From Terriglobia bacterium (GTDB lineage: Bacteria; Acidobacteriota; Terriglobia; Versatilivoradales; Versatilivoraceae): a stretch of 64,000 nucleotides of DNA. The notes beneath the pieces were generated by a model that was not told where the DNA came from, did no database searches, and worked only from the letters and a program-made list of their open reading frames with translations. Both the position numbers and the translations under genes were made by a program. The DNA lies in NCBI GenBank assembly GCA_951813285.1, contig OX638355.1, forward strand, positions 2,995,136-3,059,135. The letters run 5' to 3'. This document shows positions 34,363-43,006 of this stretch, one piece after another. How positions within the stretch are numbered: position 1 is the stretch's first letter; each line of letters begins with the position of its first letter.

Positions 34363-37008
34363 ATGAATCTACCGAAACCGGACAACTCGGGTAGTGAAGG
34401 GCTGCCGGCCCGACCGGATCGTTTCTATCGGCGGGGAATGGCGCGGCTGCGATGGCGCCACTTCAGCGGAACGCCGGCACCGGATCTGGCGGCCGAACAC
34501 TGCCGCTTGATCGACCTGAGCTTGCAGTCCCTGCTGATTGCGAGCCCCAACGCGGTTCCCCGGCGCGCGAAGCCCTGTTGGCTGGCTCTGGGCGCTTACG
34601 GCAGTCTGGAATTGACTCCATTTTCCCCGGCCCGGTTGTTGTTGACCGGATCGGTCCCGGATGGAGAGACAAGCCGGATTGTGGAGGCAACTCGATCCCG
34701 GATGGCGGACATGGGGATCCACGGCGAAATCGTTCATCTCAGCTCCCGCGAGTGCCTGCGCCGATCTCAGACGGACATGGGCTTCTGCCTGGAGCTGCTG
34801 TCCTCTCGTTGGGTGGGTGGGACCAGGTCGGTGGGATCCGATTTGCACCAGCGGCTCCGGTCGACTCTGGTCAGGAGGCCGGTGGTCTTTCTCTCCGACC
34901 TCGAGCGCTACTACCGGCAGACGGTGGAAGGTGGGGAAGGGAGTGTCTATGCCCTGAACGGCGGGCTGGAATCGGGACCGGGAGGTTTGTGGTGCTGCCG
35001 AGCGCTGTTGCAGTCCCTGAGACTGCTCGCCGGAACCGACGACCCTCTCAGGATCCTGAAAAAGGGAGGGATTACGCCCAGGGAGTGGACCCAGCTTCTG
35101 GCAATTCGGGAACATCTGCTGCAGATTCAGACCCATCTGCATTTTCTGGCAGGGGAATCTCAGTCGGATCTGTTGGGCGAGTCCGGTGTTCGAACGGCTC
35201 GTTTCCTGGGATTTCACGATTCTCGTCGTCTTCCGGCCCTGGAATTGCTGGTGAGAGATACCCTGAGGCGGAAAAGGAAGCTGCTGGCTGTCTTTGAGGC
35301 GTGCCTGGAGCGCAACAAGACCGCCCTTCTGAAGGGAAGCGAAACCTTCAGGTCCCAATATCTCAGGTTGGTTGATCAACCGGAACAGGGAAGCGACGAG
35401 GAAACGCCTCAACGCTGGATGAAGATTTTTCGCCTGAGTCAAATGGAGCCCGAGATCATCCAGCCCCGGATGGTTTCACGGCTGCAGTCCCGGCTCCACC
35501 TTTGGCCGGCTAGCCATTGGCGGGTTCCTGCCATGCACGCCGACTTCCGGGGCATCCTCAAGAACAGCGGAATGGTGGGATCGACGCTGCGACGAATGCG
35601 TGACCTCGGATTCCTGGCCCGTTACCTGCCGGAGTACGGTCGCCTGGACTGTATCCCGGGCATTGCCCGAGGCCGCAGGTATTCGATCGATGAGCACACG
35701 CTGCGGGCCGTGGATCGCCTGGACCAGGTGGCCAACTCGACCGACCCCGGCCTCAAGGACTATCGAGGCTTGCTGGAGCAGGTGGAGGACCCTTCGATCC
35801 TCTACCTGGGTCTGCTCTTGCATGAGACCGGCTCGAACGGGCCGGATCGACCCTCCGGCAACGTCCAGCCCATGGCGGTTCGCGCCTTGCAGCGCCTCGG
35901 TGTGTCGCCCGAAGACCGGGACAAAGTCCTGATGCTGGTGGGAGAGCAGACCCTGCTGGCCCATGTGTCGCAACGGAGAGACCTGGATGACCCCCAGATC
36001 GTCCAGGAGGTCAGCGCGGCCGTGGAGACCACCGATAATCTCAACATGCTGTTGCTGCATACCTTTGCGGACTTGACCTCGGTGGATGAGACTGCCTGGT
36101 CGGAAAGAAACCGCTTCCTGTTGTGGTCCTTGTATTTCAGAGTCATGGACCGTCTCATGTTCGGTCAGGATCTCAGCGGGGCCGAACACGCCCGGGTCGC
36201 CGAGATTCAGCGCGGCGTGCTGGAGCAGTTGGCCGGCGATCTGTCGGTAGACTCGGTGCTTAACCATTTTTCTCAGCTGCCCGAGAAATATGCGCTCTAC
36301 ACGCCCCTTCCCCAAATCGTGACGCACATTCGTCTCTGCGAAAATCTCAAGGAACAGCCTTTGGCGACTGAGTGGGTTGCCAACCCGGATGCCGGTTACT
36401 ACGAACTCCACCTCTCCACCCGCGATCTGCCCGGGCGTTTTGCCCAGATTACCGGAACCCTGACGGCCCTGGGCATCCGGTCGTTGAGCGCCCAACTCAA
36501 TACCCGAGAGGACGGCATCGTGATCGATACCTTCCACGTGAGCGATCTGGACAGCCATCTGCTGATCGACGAGGCGGGGCGGCGCCGGGTGGACCAGGTG
36601 CTCGCCGAAATCATCCTGGGAAGGACTCGCCTGGAAGACCTGCTGCGCGGGCAGCGCTTCAAGGCTCGTGAAGAACGGGGCGGCGCCGGCCCGGCCGTGG
36701 CTCCCCGAGTGCGCATCGACAACGACATCTCCGCCCACAGCACGGTCATTGAAGTGCAGGCCCGGGATAGCTGGGGTTTGAGTTACCGGATTGCCGGAAT
36801 TCTGGCGGACCTGGGTCTCAATATCATCTCCGCCAAACTGGCCACGGAGAGGGACTATGCCTTTGACGTGTTTTACGTCCAGACGGGCGACGGAGAGAAA
36901 ATCGTGGATGGCTTCAGGATGACCCGGATCCTGGAACGCCTGCGCTTGGAGGTGAAGCTGCAGGCCCCGCATTTCGACCGGGCTCCGGTCGCCGATCGCC
37001 CCGGCTAA
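34363..37008 (+). CDS. GlnD-like protein with eroded nucleotidyltransferase and HD sites, two ACT domains
   Basis: 881 residues with the order of GlnD, the PII uridylyltransferase and nitrogen sensor. The nucleotidyltransferase motif, normally GGYGRGEL...SDIDL, reads LGAYGSLELTPFSPARLLL (76-94), so the metal-binding Asp pair is gone. The HD phosphohydrolase region keeps RRYSIDEHTLRAVDRL, but the HD doublet in LLHDIGK has become LLHETGSNG. Both C-terminal ACT domains look intact (LSTRDLPGRFAQITGTLTAL; ARDSWGLSYRIAGILADLGL). It is probably a non-enzymatic amino-acid sensor or scaffold. ATG 34363 follows GGGGG; an upstream ATG at 34267 lies in an intergenic repeat. No glnB, glnA or amtB is near. 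Confidence 0.88.
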   Translation: MNLPKPDNSGSEGLPARPDRFYRRGMARLRWRHFSGTPAPDLAAEHCRLIDLSLQSLLIASPNAVPRRAKPCWLALGAYGSLELTPFSPARLLLTGSVPDGETSRIVEATRSRMADMGIHGEIVHLSSRECLRRSQTDMGFCLELLSSRWVGGTRSVGSDLHQRLRSTLVRRPVVFLSDLERYYRQTVEGGEGSVYALNGGLESGPGGLWCCRALLQSLRLLAGTDDPLRILKKGGITPREWTQLLAIREHLLQIQTHLHFLAGESQSDLLGESGVRTARFLGFHDSRRLPALELLVRDTLRRKRKLLAVFEACLERNKTALLKGSETFRSQYLRLVDQPEQGSDEETPQRWMKIFRLSQMEPEIIQPRMVSRLQSRLHLWPASHWRVPAMHADFRGILKNSGMVGSTLRRMRDLGFLARYLPEYGRLDCIPGIARGRRYSIDEHTLRAVDRLDQVANSTDPGLKDYRGLLEQVEDPSILYLGLLLHETGSNGPDRPSGNVQPMAVRALQRLGVSPEDRDKVLMLVGEQTLLAHVSQRRDLDDPQIVQEVSAAVETTDNLNMLLLHTFADLTSVDETAWSERNRFLLWSLYFRVMDRLMFGQDLSGAEHARVAEIQRGVLEQLAGDLSVDSVLNHFSQLPEKYALYTPLPQIVTHIRLCENLKEQPLATEWVANPDAGYYELHLSTRDLPGRFAQITGTLTALGIRSLSAQLNTREDGIVIDTFHVSDLDSHLLIDEAGRRRVDQVLAEIILGRTRLEDLLRGQRFKAREERGGAGPAVAPRVRIDNDISAHSTVIEVQARDSWGLSYRIAGILADLGLNIISAKLATERDYAFDVFYVQTGDGEKIVDGFRMTRILERLRLEVKLQAPHFDRAPVADRPG

Positions 37009-37026
37009 GCCGCGGGTTGGGAGGCT

Positions 37027-38394
37027 TCAGCTTCCTGAAAACTGATCGAAGAAGTGGGCCACGCTCACGATGCCGTTTTGATAGTTGCCGAGGTCCATTC
37101 TTTCGTTGGGGGCGTGGGCATTCTCATCGGGGAGGCCGACCCCCATCAGCACCGTGGACAGCCCCAGGGTCTCGGCCAGGGTGGTCACCACCGGAATCGT
37201 TCCTCCTTCCCGCACAAAGACCGGCGAAGCACCGAACCCCTTCTCGAAGGCCCGGGAGGCCGCTCGGATGGCTGGATGGTCGATGGGAGTCAGCCAGGGT
37301 TTTCCTCCGTGCATGCGAGTGAGCGTAAGTTCTACCGAGTCGGGGGTGATGGTCTTCAAGTGCCGTTCGAAGAGGTGGGCTATGCGATCCGGGTCCTGGT
37401 CGGGAGCCAGGCGCATACTGATTTTTGCCATGGCAGTCGCCGGGATGACCGTCTTGGCTCCCTCGCCGGTAAAGCCCCCGCACAGGCCGTTGACCTCCAG
37501 AGTGGGTCTGGACCAGATTCTTTCCAGCGTCCCGTATCCTTTTTCACCGAAGAGTTCGGGTGCGCCCACCTCCGCCCGGAATCGTTCCTGGTCGAAAGGC
37601 AGCCGGGACAGTTCTTCTTTTTCCCGGTCGCTCATGGGAGCCACGTCGTCATAGAAGCCGGGGATCAGGATACGTCCCTCGGAATCCTTGAGCGAGCTTA
37701 TGATCTGCGCCAGCGCGAAGTTGGGATTGATCACCGTGCCGCCAAACGAACCGGAGTGCAGGTCCTGGCTCGACCCCTTCAAGTCCAGCTGAAAGTAGGC
37801 CAATCCCCTGAGGCCGTAGCAGATGGAAGGAATCCCCCGATCGAACATGGGAGTGTCTGAAATGAGGGCGACATCCGCTTTCAGCAGTTCCTGGTGGCTT
37901 TGAATAAAGGTGTCCAGGTTGGCGCTGCCGACTTCCTCCTCTCCCTCGAGCAAGAGCTTGAGGTTGACCGGCAGGGTCCCTTGATCCTGCAGGTGAGCCT
38001 CGGCGGCCTTCAAATTCATCCATACCTGGCCCTTGTCATCAATGGCTCCCCGGGCGTACAGTTCGCCGTCCCGGATTGTCGGATCGAAGGGGCCCGAGAT
38101 CCAAAGATCCAGGGGATCGACCGGTTGAACGTCGTAGTGCCCATAGAAGAGCACGGTGGGTTTGCCGGGAGCCCCCAGCCACTCCCCGTAGACAATGGGA
38201 TGGCCCTGGGTTGGAAAAACGGCCGCCCTCTGCATTCCAATGGTTTCGAGTTGGTCTCTCAGGAACTCGGCGCAGCGCTCCATGTCGGCGCGGTTTTCGG
38301 CATTGTTGCTGATGCTGGGAATGGTCAGGAATTCTTTCAACTCCGCAATGTAGCGATCCCGGTTCCGGTGGATGTATTGCAGGACGGATTCCAT
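37027..38394 (-). CDS. M20-family dipeptidase/peptidase
   Basis: 455-residue zinc peptidase of the M20 (PepV/CNDP-like) family. Metal and catalytic motifs are in order: FYGHYDVQP (His and Asp), ARGAIDDKGQVW, LLEGEEEVGS (catalytic Glu pair), ISDTPMFD, and NERMDLGNY near the end. The dimerisation lid domain covers about residues 200-340. It hydrolyses dipeptides or N-acyl amino acids; the exact substrate is unknown. ATG 38394 has AAAGGAGC upstream; the longer frame to 38508 lacks support. No signal peptide. It converges with the GlnD-like gene with only 18 bases between the stops. Confidence 0.93.
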   Translation of the reverse strand: MESVLQYIHRNRDRYIAELKEFLTIPSISNNAENRADMERCAEFLRDQLETIGMQRAAVFPTQGHPIVYGEWLGAPGKPTVLFYGHYDVQPVDPLDLWISGPFDPTIRDGELYARGAIDDKGQVWMNLKAAEAHLQDQGTLPVNLKLLLEGEEEVGSANLDTFIQSHQELLKADVALISDTPMFDRGIPSICYGLRGLAYFQLDLKGSSQDLHSGSFGGTVINPNFALAQIISSLKDSEGRILIPGFYDDVAPMSDREKEELSRLPFDQERFRAEVGAPELFGEKGYGTLERIWSRPTLEVNGLCGGFTGEGAKTVIPATAMAKISMRLAPDQDPDRIAHLFERHLKTITPDSVELTLTRMHGGKPWLTPIDHPAIRAASRAFEKGFGASPVFVREGGTIPVVTTLAETLGLSTVLMGVGLPDENAHAPNERMDLGNYQNGIVSVAHFFDQFSGS

Positions 38395-38649
38395 GAACGT
38401 TGCTCCTTTGGTGCTTGCTTCATCAGATGCGGCAGGGTCGGATTCTCGAAACCCTCGCGTGCCGGCGCAATGGGAAAAGAAAACTGGATGCACAGGATAA
38501 GCAAACAACGGTAATCCTGTCTATCCCGTTCATCCCTGCAAGACGATCGAGTGCCCCACGGAAAAAGGAATTTGCCGGGTGGGGAATCTGGGCTACACTT
38601 CCATCGGCAAGCCACTGATTTCGGGGCGCGGCAGCTGCCCGAGGTACCG

Positions 38650-38958
38650 ATGAAAAAGAAATTTCACTTTCTGGAGAAGCACTACACCCTATCCATGGAG
38701 AACTGGGGGGAGGTGGATGGGAAATTTCACAAGTTTGAGGGGAAGGTCCACAATGGGCGAGCCACCTGCAAGGGTCATTTCAAATTAACCCAGCTTGCCT
38801 TGGAGAAAGTCAACCAAGTAGCCAAGGACAACCAATGGCCCCTGGACCGGGTCCTGGTCGAGGGATGCATCCAGGTGCTCAGGGCCGAACTCTACATACG
38901 GGAGATCCCCAACGGGTTTTCCTTCGTAACCGACCACCGTTTTTTCGAGAATCTCTAG
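38650..38958 (+). CDS. Unknown small protein, 102 residues
   Basis: A soluble, basic protein starting MKKKFHFLEKHYTLSMENWG, followed by FHKFEGKVHNGRATCKGHFK and helix LALEKVNQVAKDNQ, ending VTDHRFFENL. No family is recognised. ATG 38650 is preceded by CCCGAGG; a possible -10 (TACACT) lies at 38594-38599. Aromatic and histidine content is high, and the beta-helix-beta pattern could be a small binding domain. It stands alone, between the divergently oriented M20 peptidase and the convergent ABC permease. Confidence 0.7.
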   Translation: MKKKFHFLEKHYTLSMENWGEVDGKFHKFEGKVHNGRATCKGHFKLTQLALEKVNQVAKDNQWPLDRVLVEGCIQVLRAELYIREIPNGFSFVTDHRFFENL

Positions 38959-39058
38959 CTTTCGAGTAAGCAGATCTCCGCTGAGTCAGGAGGCAAGATA
39001 GTCCGGGAGATCCGGACGGCGGGCGGGTCCGCCGGTATCCGGGTTCGGCTTGCCGGAT

Positions 39059-40279
39059 CTATTCGTAGCGCAGGGCTTCGATGGGATCCAGGGCTGCCGC
39101 TTTGTGGGCGGGATAGTAGCCGAAGAAGATCCCGATGGCCGCGGAGAAAAGCATGGAGATGGCGACGGATTGGAACGAGACTATCGTGGGCCAGCCGAGC
39201 AATTGTGCGATTGCCCAGGAAATACCCACTCCTACCAGTAGACCCAGGATGCCACCCACCAGGCAGAGGACGATCGATTCCGAGAGGAACTGTACGCGCA
39301 CATGATTCGGTCGGGCGCCGATGGCCATCCGGATTCCGATCTCTCGTGTTCGCTCCGAGACCGCCACCAGCATGATGTTCATGATGCCGATACCGCCTAC
39401 CAGCAGCGAAATGGCGGCAATGCCGGCCAACAACATACTCATCATGCGGTTGGTTGATTCGGCGGCTTCTCCGATTTCGCTGAGGTTGCGAATCATGAAA
39501 TCGTCGTCCTGGAAAGGACCCAGGCGGTGCCGCTGGCGGAGCAGCGCCCTGATCTGTTCTTCAGCGGCATAGGTTGCTCGGGCATTGGCGGCCTGGACCA
39601 ATCCGGACTCGACGTGGAGTGCGCCCCCCAGAAACTTCTTTTGCACGGTGGTGTAGGGAACAATGATGACGTCGTCCTGATCCCGGCCCCAGGAGTTGTA
39701 TCCCTTTGCCTTGAACACCCCCACCACCTGGAAGGAGAGGTTCTTGACTCGAATGGTCTGTCCGACGGGGTCGCTGCCGCCAAAGAGTTCCGTCCAGACG
39801 GTGTTGCCCAGCACGGCCACCCGGGCGGCCGCCTTCACCTGGCTATCATCATAGAAACTGCCTTGCGAAATGGTCCAATTCCGCATTTCCGGATACAGTT
39901 CGTTGTATCCCTCAATCCGGGTATTCCAGTTCTGGTTTCCAAACACCACCTGAGCCATCGACCTGGCGCTTGGACTGACCGCCTTGACCGCAGGACACTC
40001 GTTCAACATGGCGTCGAAATCCGAGGCTTTCAGGGTGTTCATTGTTCCGGAGGCACTCCGGACCCCCCAGGAACGACGGCTGCCGGCTCTCACCCAGACC
40101 GTGTTGTCTCCCAAACTGGCGATTTCTTCCTGAACCTGGCGCTGTGCGCCCTGGCCGAGACTCACCATGGCGATCACTGCTGCGATACCGATGATAATGC
40201 CCAGCATGGTTAGAGCTGAGCGAATCTTGTTCCGGCTCAGGGCCTTGAGCGAAATCTTCAGGATCATCCAGTAGTTCAT
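39059..40279 (-). CDS. MacB-like ABC transporter permease
   Basis: 406-residue inner-membrane permease. An N-terminal helix (LTMLGIIIGIAAVIAMVSLG) is followed by a large periplasmic MacB_PCD domain and a C-terminal FtsX domain with three helices (MSMLLAGIAAISLLVGGIGI, VGGILGLLVGVGISW, FSAAIGIFFGYYPAHKAAAL). The ending PAHKAAALDPIEALRYE is the MacB signature. The ATPase is a separate gene 58 bases upstream, and the adaptor is upstream of that, so this is a split-MacB tripartite exporter. Substrate (peptides, macrolides or lipoprotein-like cargo) is unknown; no outer-membrane TolC gene is adjacent. Confidence 0.94.
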   Translation of the reverse strand: MNYWMILKISLKALSRNKIRSALTMLGIIIGIAAVIAMVSLGQGAQRQVQEEIASLGDNTVWVRAGSRRSWGVRSASGTMNTLKASDFDAMLNECPAVKAVSPSARSMAQVVFGNQNWNTRIEGYNELYPEMRNWTISQGSFYDDSQVKAAARVAVLGNTVWTELFGGSDPVGQTIRVKNLSFQVVGVFKAKGYNSWGRDQDDVIIVPYTTVQKKFLGGALHVESGLVQAANARATYAAEEQIRALLRQRHRLGPFQDDDFMIRNLSEIGEAAESTNRMMSMLLAGIAAISLLVGGIGIMNIMLVAVSERTREIGIRMAIGARPNHVRVQFLSESIVLCLVGGILGLLVGVGISWAIAQLLGWPTIVSFQSVAISMLFSAAIGIFFGYYPAHKAAALDPIEALRYE

Positions 40280-40337
40280 TGCAGTACTCCGGAATTGGAC
40301 TGTGTTCGACTTGAGCCGATTCCCTTGGGGGGTGGTC

Positions 40338-41078
40338 TCAGGTCTTCTCGTCGCTTAGGATGCGACCGTCCCTCATGTGAATCTGCCTCGATGCGTAGGC
40401 GGCGATCTCCTGTTCGTGAGTAACCATGACCAAGGTGATCCATTTTTCGGAGTTCAGGCTCTGGAGGAAGGTCATGATCTCTTCCGAAGTGGCCGAGTCC
40501 AGATTGCCGGTGGGTTCATCGGCCAGAAGGATGGCGGGTTGGTTGACCAGGGCCCGGGCTGCAGCCACTCTTTGTTGCTGTCCTCCCGAGAGTTGGTTGG
40601 GTAGCGCCTTGGCTTTCTCGGGAATTCCGACAACTTGCAGGGCTTCCTCGATGCGCCGGGTACGCTCGGCCTTAGAGGTCCCGGAATAGAGCATGGGGGC
40701 TTCCACGTTTTCCCAGACCGAGGTGCGGCTCAACAGGTTGAAGGTCTGGAAGATGAAGCCGATCTTTTGATTGCGAATGTCGGCTCTTTCGGCTTGGGAA
40801 AAGGTGGAGACATCCACGCCGTCCAGCCGATAGACCCCGCGGCTGGGATGATCCAGGCAGCCCAGTAAATTCAGCATGGTTGACTTTCCCGATCCCGAGG
40901 CGCCCATGATGGCCACGAATTCCCCGCGGGCAATCTCGAGGGAAACCCCGCGCAGCGCCTCCACCCGAATCTCTCCCGTATCGTAAATCTTCCACACATC
41001 CTGCAATGCGATCACGGCAGCCGGATCCAGGTCCGGCGAAGACGTTCCTTCGGCTACAGGGTTGATGAGATTTTGCAT
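40338..41078 (-). CDS. ABC transporter ATP-binding protein (MacB/LolD type)
   Basis: 246-residue ATPase. Walker [17 protein letters not shown]-loop FIFQTFNLL, signature [15 protein letters not shown], Walker [15 protein letters not shown] and switch His in [10 protein letters not shown] are all present, so it should be active. The LD-S/T and TGNLDS forms place it in the MacB/LolD/FtsE group. It starts three bases after the adaptor stop and precedes the permease, forming one operon. Confidence 0.96.
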   Translation of the reverse strand: MQNLINPVAEGTSSPDLDPAAVIALQDVWKIYDTGEIRVEALRGVSLEIARGEFVAIMGASGSGKSTMLNLLGCLDHPSRGVYRLDGVDVSTFSQAERADIRNQKIGFIFQTFNLLSRTSVWENVEAPMLYSGTSKAERTRRIEEALQVVGIPEKAKALPNQLSGGQQQRVAAARALVNQPAILLADEPTGNLDSATSEEIMTFLQSLNSEKWITLVMVTHEQEIAAYASRQIHMRDGRILSDEKT

Positions 41079-41081
41079 GGA

Positions 41082-42869
41082 CTATCGGCTCCCGCTTCTC
41101 TGACCTCGCTGCTGACTTCGTTGAGGCGGACGCCGCCTGCCGAACAGGCCGCCGAAGGGAGAGGATGTGGTACTGGCTCTGGCCTCGGTGGCCAGTTCGC
41201 CGCTAACGACTTGTTCTCCTTCTTCCAGATTCCCGTTAAGAATTGCCGTCTCCCGTCCGTCCGTGATTCCGAAGCGGACTCGGCGAGGTTCCGGATGACC
41301 CTCCGAATCGAGTACCCACAACAGGCCCCTTCGAGATCGGGCCTTCTCTGCCTGAGGAAACCGAATCTTCAAGCCGGGGCTAATGCCGTACTGGGTCGTG
41401 TTGGAGGGCGCAATGACGGTCTTGGCGCCGGTGCCGGCGGGTCTGCTCCGGCGCATACCGGGCCCGCCCCCTCCAAAGGGTCCGCCCCTGCCCCCCTGCG
41501 CCATCCGGGCCCTCATGGCCCGCATCCGTTCCGGATCCATCCCGCGTCCGCCGGAGCCGCGGCCTCCTCCGCCCTGAGCCATCCGTGCTCTCATGGCGCG
41601 CATCCGCTCCGGATCCATGCCCGGCCGGCCGCTGGATTCTGCCGGATTCTCACGGCCATCGGAGGGGCCGGCTGCCGCCGAACCGTCTCCCGACCCGGGC
41701 GGGCCGCCTCCAAGCATCGCTTGAATCTCCTCGGGGCTCTTGTCCGACGGTCGGAAGCGCAGAGCGACGTTTGCCACTTTCAAGACATCCTCCGCGCTGG
41801 CCACGGTGAAGTTGACGGTGGCCGTCATGGCGGGCCGCAGCTTCAACTGGGGGTTGTCGACGTCGATCATGACGTTGTAAACAACCACGTTGGTAGACCC
41901 GGCCGCCTGCTGGGCATCGGTGCTGCTGGAGCCCGGAAGCTTGGAACTGAGCCGGATCTCGGAAATATTTCCCTGGAAGGTCTGGCCGGGAAAGGCGTCG
42001 ACCGTGAAATCGACCCCGGCCTGTTCGGAAATGGCTCCGATGTCGGCCTCATCGATTTGAGCGATGACCTGCATTTTGGCCAGATCGTTGGCGATCATGA
42101 ACAGAATGGGGGCCTGGAAGCTGGCGGCCACCGTCTGGCCGATGTCCACGTTGCGTTCGATCACCACCCCGTCAATGGGAGAGGAGATGTTCGTATAATA
42201 TAGGTTGACCTGGGCCATCTTCAGTTCGGCCTTGGCCTGCTTGACGTTGGCCAGGGCCTGTTCCCTTTGGGCTCCGGCCGATCGGATGGAGGCCTTGATC
42301 TGGCTGATCTGGGCTTCGGCCTGCAGCAGCCGTGCGGCCGATTGATCCCGGCCGGCCTGGGCCGTTTCCAGGTCCCGCTCGGGAATGAGACCGTCCTCGA
42401 ACAGTCCTTTGGCTCTTCGCAGCTGCCGGCCGGCTTCCTGCTGGTCCACTCGCGCCACCTGGAGGTTGGCTTCAGAGCTCTGAAGTTCGGCCTGGCGATT
42501 GACCAGATTGGCATCCGCGTTCTTGACCGAGGCTTCCGCCGTGGCCAGGGATGCGGCGGCACGGTCCCGCTGAGCCTCGAAGTTGGCAGGATCGATGATG
42601 GCCAGGGTCTGTCCCTTCTTGACCACGCTGTTGAAATCGGCGTGCAATTCCTGGATGCGGCCGGAGACCTGACTGCCCACCTGCACGGTGACGACCGCCT
42701 GCAGGGTTCCGGTTGAGGTGACGGTCCTGCGGACGTCCCCGCGCTGCACCTCCACTCTCAAATACCTCTCATCCTGACCGCCGTCCCCGCCACCCCAGAC
42801 CAGATAGACCACGGCGATCAGGGCTGCCAGTCCGACGATGGGGAGAACCAGATTACGTTGCAGTTTCAT
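41082..42869 (-). CDS. MacA/HlyD-type periplasmic adaptor with a low-complexity insert
   Basis: 595-residue membrane-fusion protein: an N-terminal anchor (NLVLPIVGLAALIAVVYLVW), a biotinyl-lipoyl half motif (VTVQVGSQVSGRIQELHADF), a long alpha-hairpin (about residues 95-220), and YYTNISSPIDGVVIERNVDI with beta-barrel segments. A Gly/Met/Arg-rich insert around residues 390-480 carries a 26-residue repeat unit twice (GMDPERMRAMRARMAQGG). Adaptors of this type are normally 370-420 residues long, so the insert explains the excess length. It is first in the operon with the ATPase and permease. Confidence 0.92.
   Translation of the reverse strand: MKLQRNLVLPIVGLAALIAVVYLVWGGGDGGQDERYLRVEVQRGDVRRTVTSTGTLQAVVTVQVGSQVSGRIQELHADFNSVVKKGQTLAIIDPANFEAQRDRAAASLATAEASVKNADANLVNRQAELQSSEANLQVARVDQQEAGRQLRRAKGLFEDGLIPERDLETAQAGRDQSAARLLQAEAQISQIKASIRSAGAQREQALANVKQAKAELKMAQVNLYYTNISSPIDGVVIERNVDIGQTVAASFQAPILFMIANDLAKMQVIAQIDEADIGAISEQAGVDFTVDAFPGQTFQGNISEIRLSSKLPGSSSTDAQQAAGSTNVVVYNVMIDVDNPQLKLRPAMTATVNFTVASAEDVLKVANVALRFRPSDKSPEEIQAMLGGGPPGSGDGSAAAGPSDGRENPAESSGRPGMDPERMRAMRARMAQGGGGRGSGGRGMDPERMRAMRARMAQGGRGGPFGGGGPGMRRSRPAGTGAKTVIAPSNTTQYGISPGLKIRFPQAEKARSRRGLLWVLDSEGHPEPRRVRFGITDGRETAILNGNLEEGEQVVSGELATEARASTTSSPFGGLFGRRRPPQRSQQRGQRSGSR
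41500..41618. repeat. Tandem repeat inside the adaptor gene, 78-base period
   Basis: Two near-identical 41-base segments (41500-41540 and 41578-41618) encode MDPERMRAMRARMAQ twice on the minus strand. A 78-base period equals 26 codons, so copy-number change would keep the frame. Confidence 0.75.
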
Positions 42870-43006
42870 GAACCTCTACCTTTCCAGGATGCTTCACCGC
42901 TTCAGGGTCAACCCTAGAAACGCTGGCCTCCGGCGGCCGGTTTCAACATTTTTGTCCGATCGATGCAGCGCCGGTACGGCCTGAAGGACGCTGGTTTCAA
43001 ATAGCG
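42870..43006. other. Intergenic, 137 bases
   Basis: Lies between the lhr stop and the adaptor start on the same strand. It should contain the exporter promoter; nothing distinctive was seen. Confidence 0.3.
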
